This document shows, one piece after another, positions 45,895-54,934 of a DNA stretch of 64,000 nucleotides. Made by a program: the position numbers and the translations under genes. The notes under the pieces were generated by a model. The model saw nothing but the letters and a program-made list of their open reading frames with translations. It was not told the DNA's origin and did not search any database. Each line of letters starts with the position of its first letter. Position 1 is the first letter of the stretch. This DNA comes from Agrobacterium vitis (lineage in GTDB: Bacteria > Pseudomonadota > Alphaproteobacteria > Rhizobiales > Rhizobiaceae). The stretch spans positions 3,483,001 through 3,547,000 of the forward strand of contig NZ_CP146242.1 of the NCBI RefSeq assembly GCF_037039395.1, in the 5' to 3' direction.

Positions 45895-47145
45895 TCAGAT
45901 GATCAGATTGGCCAGGATTTCGTTTTCGGTGATGTCCTCGAAGCCGAGACCATTTTCATCGAAGCGTTGAAACAGGCCGGAAAAATTCGAGGCATCCGTC
46001 GTTTCAATGCCGATCAGGATCGAGCCGAAATTGCGGGCTGATTTCTTCAGATATTCGAAGCGGGCGATATCGTCTTCCGGGCCGAGCAGGTTGAGAAAAT
46101 CGCGCAACGCGCCGGGCCGCTGCGGCAGGCGCAGGATGAAATATTTCTTCAAGCCGGCATAGCGCATGGCGCGCTCTTTCACGTCGGGCAGGCGCTCGAA
46201 ATCGAAATTGCCGCCGGAGACGACGAGAACCACGGTCTTGCCCTCAATGTATGGACGCCCCAGCAGGCCGAGGGCAGCAATCGCCAAGGCACCCGCCGGC
46301 TCCAGCACCACGCCTTCGACATTCAGCATGTCGATGATTGTCCCGCAAATCGCATTTTCCGGCACCAGCATGACCTGAGCGGGCGGGAAGTGTTTCAGGG
46401 CTGCAAAATTGGCATCGCCGATCCGTGCCACGGCGGCGCCGTCGACAAAATTATCGACCTTGGGCAAGGTGATGACTTCACCCGCTTCCAAAGAGCGTTT
46501 GAGGCTTGGCGCGCCGACCGGCTCGGCAAACAGAAAGGCGGAAGGTGGCAGGTCTTCTGCCAGATAGCCCGTCATGCCCGCACTCAAGCCGCCACCGCCG
46601 ACGGGCATGATCACCAGATCGGGCGTGACCTCTTCCGGTAGTTGCTCCAGAATTTCGGCAGCAACGGTTGCCTGGCCTTCTATGATATCGGCGTGGTCGA
46701 AAGGCGGCACCATCAGGCCGCCGGCTTCTTCCACATAGTCGCGGGCTGCCTTGTAGCATTGGTCGAAGATATCGCCGACCAGCCGGATGGTGATGAACTC
46801 GGCACCGAACTTGCGGGTCTTGTCGATCTTCTGTTGCGGCGTGGTCACCGGCATGAACACCACGCCATGCACGCCGAAATGACGGCAGGCAAAGGCGAAC
46901 CCTTGCGCATGATTGCCGGCTGAGGCGCAGACGAAGATCTTGTCGGTCTGTCCCCGGGCAATAACCTTGCGGAAGAAGTTATAGGCGCCGCGCACCTTGT
47001 AGGAGCGCACCGGCGTCAGGTCTTCGCGTTTGAGATAAATATTGGCATTGAACAACGTGCTCAAGTGCTCGCTCAATTGCAGAGGTGTCGCGGGGAACAG
47101 GTCGCGAAGGGCATGAACGGCATCTTGAACGGCAGTTTTTGTCAT
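45895..47145 (-). CDS. ilvA: Threonine ammonia-lyase (threonine deaminase)
   Basis: PLP enzyme converting threonine to 2-oxobutyrate for isoleucine synthesis. 416 aa, the short form with one C-terminal ACT-like domain. PLP lysine is K50 in RSYKVRGAYNFF; VGGGGLSAGMTGYL binds the cofactor phosphate; the C-terminal FILRLPQRPGALRDFLNLLG and ILIGIETTDASNFSGL form the regulatory domain. The start codon follows a run with no close upstream gene, so it is a single-gene unit. Confidence 0.95.
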   Translation of the reverse strand: MTKTAVQDAVHALRDLFPATPLQLSEHLSTLFNANIYLKREDLTPVRSYKVRGAYNFFRKVIARGQTDKIFVCASAGNHAQGFAFACRHFGVHGVVFMPVTTPQQKIDKTRKFGAEFITIRLVGDIFDQCYKAARDYVEEAGGLMVPPFDHADIIEGQATVAAEILEQLPEEVTPDLVIMPVGGGGLSAGMTGYLAEDLPPSAFLFAEPVGAPSLKRSLEAGEVITLPKVDNFVDGAAVARIGDANFAALKHFPPAQVMLVPENAICGTIIDMLNVEGVVLEPAGALAIAALGLLGRPYIEGKTVVLVVSGGNFDFERLPDVKERAMRYAGLKKYFILRLPQRPGALRDFLNLLGPEDDIARFEYLKKSARNFGSILIGIETTDASNFSGLFQRFDENGLGFEDITENEILANLII

Positions 47146-47834
47146 GGTCTGGTTTCCAGCATCGGCAATATCAGTTCTATCTGCTAACCCATCAATCCCG
47201 AAGTTGGAACTGCTTTAAGCAATCCGGCAGCAGATAGTGAAAAATACGATTTCACCTTGGCAGGTATAGGCGAACGACGTTGCTGACGCGCTCTACTGGA
47301 GCGAATGCAGGGAGAGCAGGGCGCGAAACACCACTGCCAACCCCTCAATCCATGTCTCGATATGGATCATAAGCCGACGCTATCAGGAAATTTACCATAA
47401 GTTCCGTTTTTTGCATTCAAGCATGCAATCATAGATGGTTGCATTGCGTAGAATAAATCCACTTATGGTTTGTAAAATATCCCCCGTAATAAAGGGGTAG
47501 ATGTACACCAATCTTCCAAAATGTTGATTTCGAATAGTTTTTCTAAATTCTACTGCTTGAACAGTGCTGTCCCAATTCGGGAAAATTGCAAAAATACATA
47601 TGTAGCATAATGGTAATTCTGATTTAGTTCCCGTGATTCTTAAAAAAATAGACCCAATAAATGACGTTTCTAGATGTTGCTGGCTCGGCTAATGTTGTGT
47701 AGGCTTAATTTTGTATTAATGCTTTTTCCGTGAACGCTGCGGCATCAGTGATGGTGTCTGAACAGATCTTGGCTGCGTATGGCTTGAAATCCGTGCGTGG
47801 CAGAGGGGGTCGTTGAAGCAACGTGAGGTGTATG
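47146..47834. other. AT-rich intergenic region before the glycosyltransferase gene
   Basis: 689 bp with no supported gene. From about 47390 to 47700 it is markedly richer in A and T than the flanks. TTGCAT (47411-47416) and ATGCAA (47423-47428) form an inverted repeat. It must contain the ilvA promoter at its left end and the promoter of the glycosyltransferase gene at its right. Confidence 0.6.
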
Positions 47835-48872
47835 ATGAGTGTATCGGTTGCTGTCGTGATTCCCTTTTTCCAGAAAGAGAAGGGAATTTTATCCCGGGCT
47901 CTGGAATCGATTAAATCGCAGAAATTAGACAGTGACGTTGAGATAAGCGTTGTTATCGTTGACGATAGCTCGCCAATTTCCGCCAAAGAGGAACTTGCTG
48001 ATTTCGAGGCCGGTGCCAATCTGCGCATCGTTCTGCTTGAAAAAGACAATGGTGGACCAGGCGAAGCGCGCAATATGGCGCTGGATTATCTTGAAGCCGA
48101 TCCCGTCAACTATGTGGCCTTTCTCGATTCCGACGACGTCTGGCATGACGACCACATTCAGCGCGCCCTGGACGGGCTTGTGTTTGGCGATTTCTTCTTC
48201 TGCAACCATGTTCGCGGCAAGTATTATGCTGACTATTTCATCAGTCTTCCCGGCACGCGCCGCGCACTTGCTTCCGATGAAGACCTGATCTGCGGTGACA
48301 ATTACCATGCGTTCCGCAAGGGCCAGCTGGCGGAAGTGATGATCCGCGAATGCCCACCGCAGACATCGACCGTCGTTTACCGATTCGAGAAAAATGCCGG
48401 TTTGCGTTTCAATGGCGCGCTGCGCAGTGCCGGCGAGGATCATGTTTTCTGGATCGAACTTTGCCTGTTCAACGACACGGTGATCGATCCAAAGATCAAT
48501 GTCAGCTGCCTGGAAGGCGTCAATCTCTACTGGTCCAACGTGTCCTGGGACAGCCCGAAATCCGTGGCAATCCAGGGCTGTCTGGCCCTTCAATATAATT
48601 ATCTCAAGGATACGCCTGTTATCCTGCTTGCCGATCCGGAGACTGTTCTGTTCCGCCAGAAGCTCTATGAAGGCGCCTATACCTATGCCTTGTTGCGTGG
48701 TCTGGCCAAGGGCTACCTGCCGGATTTCAAGGTTCTGATGCGGCTGGTTGCCGCCTATCCCGGTTATCTGATGCGGGCGCCAACCAGCTTTCAGTTTTTC
48801 CTGCGCAATCGTCGTGTGATGACCAACGAAACCGCAGTGAAATCCATGCCTGCCGAGGATGCGGTCGCCTGA
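47835..48872 (+). CDS. Glycosyltransferase family 2, ExoW-like
   Basis: 345 aa GT-A fold transferase. SVAVVIPFFQKEKGILSRAL and VVIVDDSSPISAKEELADFE are the nucleotide-sugar binding start; the DXD-type site is VAFLDSDDVWHDDH; SAGEDHVFWIELCL supplies the base region. Closest in outline to ExoW of succinoglycan synthesis. No signal or membrane anchor apart from a mild hydrophobic patch at the C-terminus. Start ATG at 47835 has GAGG six bases ahead. Stand-alone; no other exopolysaccharide gene is near. Confidence 0.85.
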   Translation: MSVSVAVVIPFFQKEKGILSRALESIKSQKLDSDVEISVVIVDDSSPISAKEELADFEAGANLRIVLLEKDNGGPGEARNMALDYLEADPVNYVAFLDSDDVWHDDHIQRALDGLVFGDFFFCNHVRGKYYADYFISLPGTRRALASDEDLICGDNYHAFRKGQLAEVMIRECPPQTSTVVYRFEKNAGLRFNGALRSAGEDHVFWIELCLFNDTVIDPKINVSCLEGVNLYWSNVSWDSPKSVAIQGCLALQYNYLKDTPVILLADPETVLFRQKLYEGAYTYALLRGLAKGYLPDFKVLMRLVAAYPGYLMRAPTSFQFFLRNRRVMTNETAVKSMPAEDAVA

Positions 48873-49011
48873 TATCGGCGTTTTATCGCGGGTTCTGAGC
48901 AAAATCGCTTGATTTTATGATCATGCTTGCCGACAAACGACATTGGTCTTGGCCAGGATGCGGGAGCGTCCCTGGGCTATGACATTTGTTGGCAGGCAGA
49001 GGGCAGTTGCA

Positions 49012-49338
49012 ATGGCATCCTTTCTTTCGAAGATCTTTTCGGCGTTTTCGGGTTCGTCATCATCAGATGAGACGAAGCAGTCCGTTTCCGCCGAGCCGCA
49101 ATTGCATGGCGATTGCCGGATCTATGCCGAGCCGATCAAGGAAGGCAGCCAGTTGCGTTTGGCCGGGCGGATCGAAAAGGACGTCAATGGCGAGACGCTG
49201 ACCCGCAGCTTCATTCGCGCCGATATGTTTACATCAAAGGAAGATGCGCTGGACTGCACCTTCCGCAAGGCCCGTCAGATCATCGACCAGAACGGACCTT
49301 CGCTGTTTGCCGATGGCGCGAAGGATCGCAGCGCCTGA
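49012..49338 (+). CDS. HlyU-family protein
   Basis: 108 aa. HlyU-like proteins are small winged or beta-rich proteins described as transcriptional activators in Vibrio; in rhizobia the role is unknown. Core: CRIYAEPIKEGSQLRLAGRI, GETLTRSFIRADMFTSKEDA, FRKARQIIDQNGPSLF. The ATG at 49012 follows GAGGG; the longer upstream frame is not used. Confidence 0.8.
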   Translation: MASFLSKIFSAFSGSSSSDETKQSVSAEPQLHGDCRIYAEPIKEGSQLRLAGRIEKDVNGETLTRSFIRADMFTSKEDALDCTFRKARQIIDQNGPSLFADGAKDRSA

Positions 49339-49370
49339 TATCCGTCACTTGCTTCTATCGTAACGCATAA

Positions 49371-49399
49371 AAAACGCCCGGATTTGGTCCGGGCGTTTT
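49371..49399. terminator. Bidirectional terminator
   Basis: AAAACGCCCGGA/TCCGGGCGTTTT, 12-bp perfect stem, 5-nt loop, flanked by A-run and T-run; serves the HlyU gene and the convergent phosphodiesterase gene. Confidence 0.9.
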
Positions 49400-49421
49400 G
49401 CGTTTCAGGTGGAACGTGGTT

Positions 49422-51425
49422 TTACAGAATCAGCCGGTAATTGGCAAAACCGTCCGCGCCGTCACCGGCATCCTCGATCTTCGCGCCCTTGACCTCAGCG
49501 GCGAACGCGCGACCCTTGGGGCCTGTCTGGAAGCTCGCCGTCGTGTCGGGGATTGCGGCAAAGCGCCAATTGCCATCGGCGGAGGGGTTGATGGTGCCCT
49601 GCGCGACGATATAGCGGACGATGACATCGCGATTGGTATCCGGGCCGACGAAAATCACCTTGTCGGAGGCGATCTCAGGGAATTTGCCACCACCACCGGC
49701 GCGATAATTGTTGGTGACGACCACAAATTGCTGGGCGGGATCGATCGGCTTGCCGTTAAAGCTCAGGTTCTTGATCCGGCTTGCCTCCGGATTGACCGGC
49801 TTGCCATCCTTGTCATATTTCGCTGGCTGCGACAGGTCGATCTCGTAGGTGACGCCGTCGATCACATCGTAATTGTAGGATGGGAAGTCGAGATTGAGCA
49901 GGGCTGCATCCTTCGATCCGGGCTTGATCTGGTTGAACATGCCAGCCGACATTTCCAGCCAGTTCTTGACTTGCGCGCCTGTTATCAGCACCGCCTGCAC
50001 GGTATTCGGATAGAGATAGAGGTCCGAGACATTCTTGATGGCGATATCGCCTGCGGGAACATCGGTATAATAATCGGCGCCACCACGGCCGCCAGCCTTG
50101 AACGGCGCTGCGGCTGAAAGTACCGGGTAATCCTTGTACTTCGTCTCCTTCAGCATGTCCTTGATATACCAGGTCTGGGCATTGGACACGATCTGCACCG
50201 AGGGGTCGTCGGCCACCAGGGCAAAATAGGAGTAAAGCGGTGCAGAGGTCTTGCCAACAGGGGTGCGCACGTAAGTGAGGGTCGCCTCGTGCTCAGCCTT
50301 GATTGCGGCGGCTACTTCCGGCTTGTCCTTGACATCGGCGATGATCTTCTTGGCGTCGTCGCGGTGATAGATCGGCCGGGCTTCGGCGGTAAAATCAACG
50401 ATTTTCCAGCTCTTGCCGTCCTTTTCCAACAGAAGGTCGATCAGGCCCATATGCGAGCCCCAGAAACCGGCCATCACCGCTGGTTTGCCCATCAATGTGC
50501 CTTTGACCGGATCGGCACCCTTGATGCCGTCCCAGGTTTTCGGTCCGGGAAAGACCAGATGCTGATGGCCGGTAAAGATCGCATCGATGCCTTCGACACC
50601 AGCCAGATAGAGCGAGGCATTTTCCATTTTATCGGTCTGACCGCTGCCATCGATGCCGGAATGGGAGAGCGCGATGATGATGTCGGCGCCTTGCTCCTTC
50701 ATTACAGGCACCCAGGCGCGGGCGGCCTCGACGATATCGCGGGTCTGGGCCTTGCCTTCCAGGTTCTTGGCGTCCCACAGCATGATCTGCGGCGGCACGA
50801 AGCCGATAAAGCCGACCTTGACGACGCTCTCGGTGCCCGCGCCATCCTTGATGGTCTTTTCGATGATGGTGAAGGGCTTGAAGAATAGTGCGTCGCTTTT
50901 TGGATCGGCGGCCAGCTGGCCCTTGGTCAGGTTGGCGCAGACGATGGGATATTTCGCCGCCGCCAGCGTGTTGAACATGAAGTCGAGGCCGTAATTGAAT
51001 TCATGATTGCCAAGCGTACCGCAATCGTAGCCCAGCGTGTTCATCGCCTTCATGACGGGATGCTGGTCGCCAGCCTTGATGCCTTTCTTATAGGCCATGT
51101 AGTCGCCCATCGGGCTGCCCTGCAGCAGGTCGCCATTGTCGATCAGCATGGAGTTTCCGGCTTCGGCGCGAATAGCATCGATCAGCGTCGCTGTGCGCGC
51201 CAGACCCATCGTGTCATTGGGCTTGTCGGCATAATAGTCATAGGGCATCAGGTTGACATGGATATCGGTGGTTTCCATCAGCCGCAGATGCGCCTGGTTG
51301 GCTGCCGCGCGGGCGGCAAACGGATGGAGCACGACGAGGGCGCTGGCGGCGGCAAAGCCACTCAGCAGCGAGCGACGCGTAATGGGGTGCAGGTCGGTAG
51401 GGCGCACGTGAGCGAGTGGCGACAT
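49422..51425 (-). CDS. cpdB: 2',3'-cyclic-nucleotide 2'-phosphodiesterase / 3'-nucleotidase
   Basis: 667 aa periplasmic enzyme that recycles cyclic nucleotides and 3'-nucleotides. A twin-arginine signal is visible (ITRRSLLSGFAAASALVVLH). The metallophosphoesterase domain has LMETTDIHVNL, LIDNGDLLQGSPMGDY, GTLGNHEFNYGLDF and IALSHSGIDG; the C-terminal 5'-nucleotidase domain ends with NNYRAGGGGKFPEIAS. The ATG at 51425 is set by AGGAG eight bases upstream; the earlier ATG at 51449 has no site. Confidence 0.92.
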   Translation of the reverse strand: MSPLAHVRPTDLHPITRRSLLSGFAAASALVVLHPFAARAAANQAHLRLMETTDIHVNLMPYDYYADKPNDTMGLARTATLIDAIRAEAGNSMLIDNGDLLQGSPMGDYMAYKKGIKAGDQHPVMKAMNTLGYDCGTLGNHEFNYGLDFMFNTLAAAKYPIVCANLTKGQLAADPKSDALFFKPFTIIEKTIKDGAGTESVVKVGFIGFVPPQIMLWDAKNLEGKAQTRDIVEAARAWVPVMKEQGADIIIALSHSGIDGSGQTDKMENASLYLAGVEGIDAIFTGHQHLVFPGPKTWDGIKGADPVKGTLMGKPAVMAGFWGSHMGLIDLLLEKDGKSWKIVDFTAEARPIYHRDDAKKIIADVKDKPEVAAAIKAEHEATLTYVRTPVGKTSAPLYSYFALVADDPSVQIVSNAQTWYIKDMLKETKYKDYPVLSAAAPFKAGGRGGADYYTDVPAGDIAIKNVSDLYLYPNTVQAVLITGAQVKNWLEMSAGMFNQIKPGSKDAALLNLDFPSYNYDVIDGVTYEIDLSQPAKYDKDGKPVNPEASRIKNLSFNGKPIDPAQQFVVVTNNYRAGGGGKFPEIASDKVIFVGPDTNRDVIVRYIVAQGTINPSADGNWRFAAIPDTTASFQTGPKGRAFAAEVKGAKIEDAGDGADGFANYRLIL

Positions 51426-51567
51426 GGGAAGGCTCCTGGCAAATGTCATCGTCGATGCGTAAGCATCGCAAACCAGTTGCCTTCATATCATGACAGGTTG
51501 ATGATGCTAAACTGAAATACCATGCGCGCCAGACATTGACGGATGGCACTCCCTCCGGCGATCAAAC

Positions 51568-51903
51568 CTATCGTTTCAGGACGGGCCGCACTTCCTGGTG
51601 GAAGTTGCGAAAGTAAGCGGCGACCTTCGCAATGGAATTGCTGTTCTGACGAAATTGAATGCCCAGCCGTCCGCCCCGGTTCCAGCGGACCATGCCCTCC
51701 AGTAGACCAATTTCCTCATTTTCGATGAGGACGGTGCTGCCAGCCGCTGCGTGGAAGGCAGTGTAGAGTTCAAGTGCCAAGCCTGAGCGTGAAATGTCGA
51801 TGATCCGGCAATCGGCAACCTGGCGCATATAGCGCACAGCACTATCCATGCGGCAGCGGCTTCGGGGGGCTGTGCGAATGTCCATTTTTAGGTTGTTTTG
51901 CAT
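51568..51903 (-). CDS. PilZ domain protein
   Basis: 111 aa, a single PilZ domain. Both c-di-GMP motifs are seen: RSRCR (R14-x3-R18) and DISRSG in CRIIDISRSGLALEL. It should bind c-di-GMP and act on motility, adhesion or polysaccharide, though the target is unknown. Stand-alone gene. Confidence 0.87.
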   Translation of the reverse strand: MQNNLKMDIRTAPRSRCRMDSAVRYMRQVADCRIIDISRSGLALELYTAFHAAAGSTVLIENEEIGLLEGMVRWNRGGRLGIQFRQNSNSIAKVAAYFRNFHQEVRPVLKR

Positions 51904-52098
51904 TGTGAAAGTCTTTTTTCTCGGTTCCTTTCCGGATTTTAGAAGCGACCGTTGTAAATACGGTAAAAGATCTCGTTAAAATTTCAGCTTACACCGAGCA
52001 GACCGAAGCTGCCCGCCACGTCATACGAACGGCTATTGAAAATTGCAGCTCGCATTCCAATTTTTTGGCGAGGATGTGGATCACATCTTCGGACCTTC

Positions 52099-53697
52099 CT
52101 ACTGGTCGGGTGTGAGCAAAAAACTCTTGCTCCAGAGCGGTTGGCGGTGGTTGTAATCATAAACGCTTAAACACACCGTGTTTTCATCTGGCTGCCCAAG
52201 TCGCAATTGCGACGAGGCACCTTGCTCGCCACCGGTCTTGCTCTGCCACAGCGGCTGATTGTTGCGGTTATAGAAAACCAGATTTCCATCGTCTCGCATC
52301 TGCAATCGGCCGGGTAGGGCGGCTTTTTCATTTTCGTTCAGCATTGACCCCAGCATCGACCAAAGCGTCTTGCCTGAACTATCGCGCACTTGCGGACCGA
52401 GCACCGGGTCGTTCAGCAGGCTGGCGCTACCATTGAACGTGGTTAGCGATTGGCCGGGCAGCAGCACAGCGTTGCTGCGGCTGTCCAGCCGGGAAATATC
52501 GGTCATCTCGCCAACCAGCGGGATCTGCATCAGATATTTGACATCGTCCAGTGACCAACCATTTGCATCGCGGGCCGCCAGAAGCACGGTCAGCTTGGCG
52601 AGGGAGGCCATGACGGTCATATCCACCGGGTTCAACGCGCCTATGGCGGGCAGCCAGGCCCCTGCGGCATAGGTATTATAATCCACAGCACCTTGGAGAA
52701 CCTGGGTATTATCGACAATCACCACGCCGGCCCGGTTGGCCTCATCCAAGGCCTTGTAGATAGCGCCTTGGTCCGGCTGCCGGGCATTGCCGCTTGGGAA
52801 ATTGCCCGCGCCATAGGCTTGCAGCACCAGTCCGCCAATGCCCTGGGTCACGCAGGCGCGGATCATATCGGCCAGCAGCGCCTTACCTTGGGCGGCATCG
52901 TACCAGGCGGGAAAGGCCCCGAGAGTGATGACTGGGGCCTTGTTTATGTTGGAGGTGATGGCCTGCAATTGGGCCAGGGTTTCGGCCCTTGCGGCTTCAT
53001 CATCCAGGCTGACGGATGATGATACGGGCGGCGGCGGGGTAAGGTCGGCATTGAGGCCGAGGGTGATGCCATACTGGCCGACAACCGGTAAATTCGGACT
53101 GGAAAAGCCGCGAAACTGGCTGGCATCGGCTTTCACCACACGTGAGGCGCGCATCAACTGGCTATCGAAAAACACACTGACACCGGCAAGGCCCGTCTGG
53201 GCGGCCGCGACCGCCCCACACACATTTTGAAAGGCGTCACTATTGAACGTCATGCCGGAAATCACCCCCGGCGTTGGGGAGTGAAACAGCGGCACCTGCG
53301 AGCCGGTGAGGATCACCGGCTTGCTGAGTTGCGCCAGCACGGTGCCATCGGCACTGAGGCGCGCCAGCAGCATGGCCAGTGCCGTGCCGCTGTAATCCAT
53401 CGTATCGGTGCCATGCAGCACGATCCAGCCGTCCACCGTGTCGTAGCGCTCCAGAATATGGCGGGCAATCAGGCACCAGTCGGAGGGTTGCAGATTGGTG
53501 CTGTCCAACATGCCGCTTTCGCTTTCGGGAAAAGCGAGGTCGGTCACATAGTCCAGCACCAGATCGGCAAATTTCTGCTTGAGAATCGGGTCGAGATGGG
53601 ACTGGCAGGCTGCCTTGAATTGCGTGCTGGTCATCGGAGCCAGTGGATTGCCGACGCAGCTGATCGTGCCGCCGGTATTGATGACGCCAATTTTCAA
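52099..53697 (-). CDS. L-asparaginase with C-terminal bulb-lectin domain
   Basis: 532 aa. N-terminal type-I/II asparaginase: TGGTISCVGNPLAPM (first catalytic Thr) and IVLHGTDTMDYSGTALAMLL (second catalytic Thr-Asp), SKPVILTGSQVPLFHS. The last about 100 residues carry a B-lectin pattern (GRLQMRDDGNLVFYNRNNQP, then LWQSKT and LRLGQPD) not usual for asparaginases. Start taken as TTG at 53697 because AAGGAG is seven bases ahead and longer frames would overlap the preceding gene. No signal peptide is seen, so cytoplasmic unless exported another way. Confidence 0.82.
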   Translation of the reverse strand: MKIGVINTGGTISCVGNPLAPMTSTQFKAACQSHLDPILKQKFADLVLDYVTDLAFPESESGMLDSTNLQPSDWCLIARHILERYDTVDGWIVLHGTDTMDYSGTALAMLLARLSADGTVLAQLSKPVILTGSQVPLFHSPTPGVISGMTFNSDAFQNVCGAVAAAQTGLAGVSVFFDSQLMRASRVVKADASQFRGFSSPNLPVVGQYGITLGLNADLTPPPPVSSSVSLDDEAARAETLAQLQAITSNINKAPVITLGAFPAWYDAAQGKALLADMIRACVTQGIGGLVLQAYGAGNFPSGNARQPDQGAIYKALDEANRAGVVIVDNTQVLQGAVDYNTYAAGAWLPAIGALNPVDMTVMASLAKLTVLLAARDANGWSLDDVKYLMQIPLVGEMTDISRLDSRSNAVLLPGQSLTTFNGSASLLNDPVLGPQVRDSSGKTLWSMLGSMLNENEKAALPGRLQMRDDGNLVFYNRNNQPLWQSKTGGEQGASSQLRLGQPDENTVCLSVYDYNHRQPLWSKSFLLTPDQ

Positions 53698-53717
53698 GAC
53701 ATGTCTCCTTGCAGTGC

Positions 53718-54227
53718 CTAGACGGTTTCCAATCCCTCCGACAGGTCTTCGCCCACCGGGGTCCGCTCGATCCTGCATTGAAAGCAGTTGTTGCGAGCCG
53801 ACCGGACATGCACATAGGCGATTTTTTCGTCGTGGAGAAGCTCTTGCGCGCGCGCCGCAATTCGGGATGTCTCGGTAACGGCCCCGGTGCCATAGACGAT
53901 CCTGTCATCATGGCCATAACCACGCACAATATAATCAGGGCTTTCGAAGATGGGCGGCAAGGTATCGCCATCATCGTAAGCCGCGCATTCCTCGGCGTGA
54001 AGAAAGATCGGTCCTGTTTCGGCATAGGGCTGTAGATGCGGGAAAGGCCGATAGGCCAGGGTCAGATAAGGCTCACCTTCGGCAATTGACGCCAGGCAAT
54101 GGCGGCATTGATAACTGCCACCGGGCGAGATGCGGCGCTCCGGCGCACAGCCATAAGCATCCGGCGCACCGTTGCGGTAGGCTTCGGCAAGGGTGGACGG
54201 CATGGGGGCAAAGCGGATGGTCTGCAT
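53718..54227 (-). CDS. DUF1203 domain protein
   Basis: 169 aa. Core: YQCRHCLASIAEGEPYLTLA, YRPFPHLQPYAETGPIFLHA and the C-terminal VRSARNNCFQCRIERTPVG. Two CxxC-like pairs suggest metal binding. Function unknown. Lies 20 bp upstream of the asparaginase start on the same strand; probably co-transcribed. Confidence 0.82.
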   Translation of the reverse strand: MQTIRFAPMPSTLAEAYRNGAPDAYGCAPERRISPGGSYQCRHCLASIAEGEPYLTLAYRPFPHLQPYAETGPIFLHAEECAAYDDGDTLPPIFESPDYIVRGYGHDDRIVYGTGAVTETSRIAARAQELLHDEKIAYVHVRSARNNCFQCRIERTPVGEDLSEGLETV

Positions 54228-54316
54228 TGTCTGGCTCCTGTTTGACGTGAATGTGCCAAACTCTTGCCTGGACGGTGGACTGAAACCACCCGGTTCTTGC
54301 CAGCGAGCAAAGAAAC

Positions 54317-54685
54317 TTAAAGCGGCCGTTCAATCTTGTCGTAAACGCTCTTCAATGCCTTCAACCGAGCATCATAGGCCTTGGCAATGCAGTCATTGTC
54401 GGCATTGCAGGACTGGCGGGTTTTCAGCCAGACTGTCTGCTGGTCCTGCAATTCGCCTCGATTGCCCATTGGCAGCAGGCCGGAAATCAGCTCGAATGTG
54501 GTGACCATCTTCACGTCGAGGTCGTTCAGAGCACGATTGTCGCAAATCGCTTTTTCATCGGCCTTCAGATCGGTCTTGGTGCAATCGAAGCTCGCGGCCT
54601 CGCTGTGGCGGGGCATCATGCCTGCAATCACCAGGGTGCTGAGAAACAAAATCGAGGCGGTGGCAGATGCGGTTTTCATGATCAT
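54317..54685 (-). CDS. LprI-like exported lysozyme-inhibitor family protein
   Basis: 122 aa with a secretion signal (MIMKTASATASILFLSTLVI before SEAASFDCTK). Core FDCTKTDLKADEKAICDNRA, LNDLDVKMV and QQTVWLKTRQSCNADNDCIA, four cysteines, is the LprI/DUF1311-type pattern. No lipobox cysteine at the cleavage site, so periplasmic rather than a lipoprotein. The start at 54685 follows GGGAAAG; the longer frame is not conserved-looking. Confidence 0.8.
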   Translation of the reverse strand: MIMKTASATASILFLSTLVIAGMMPRHSEAASFDCTKTDLKADEKAICDNRALNDLDVKMVTTFELISGLLPMGNRGELQDQQTVWLKTRQSCNADNDCIAKAYDARLKALKSVYDKIERPL

Positions 54686-54883
54686 GGCTTTCCCGTCATT
54701 TGACGCGGCAGGCTTTTCGCAGTCAAGGCTATCAAGAATGCGCTTCACCAGCAAATGTTCCCCGCTTTGGTGGGGTGGATCATCTCGGTTTTCATTATTG
54801 TCGTTGCGCTGAACCGTCGCTGCTTGAAATGACGATGCTTTGCCACAATTTTCACCCAAGAGCCTATTTTGCTTTGCCAAGAC

Positions 54884-54916
54884 CTCCCATAAGACTTGAC
54901 CGTCAAGTTTTGGGAG
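54884..54916. promoter_or_regulatory. Large inverted repeat upstream of degP
   Basis: Outer arms CTCCCA/TGGGAG and inner arms ACTTGAC/GTCAAGT around one base. The right edge is only a few bases before the degP ribosome site. Could be an operator or an mRNA hairpin. Confidence 0.6.
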
Positions 54917-54934
54917 AATGAAGAGGAAACCCGT

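Noticed and set aside
47705..48073. Frame antisense to the start of the ExoW-like gene
   Set aside because: Overlaps a recognised glycosyltransferase domain and is Ser/Thr-rich without features.
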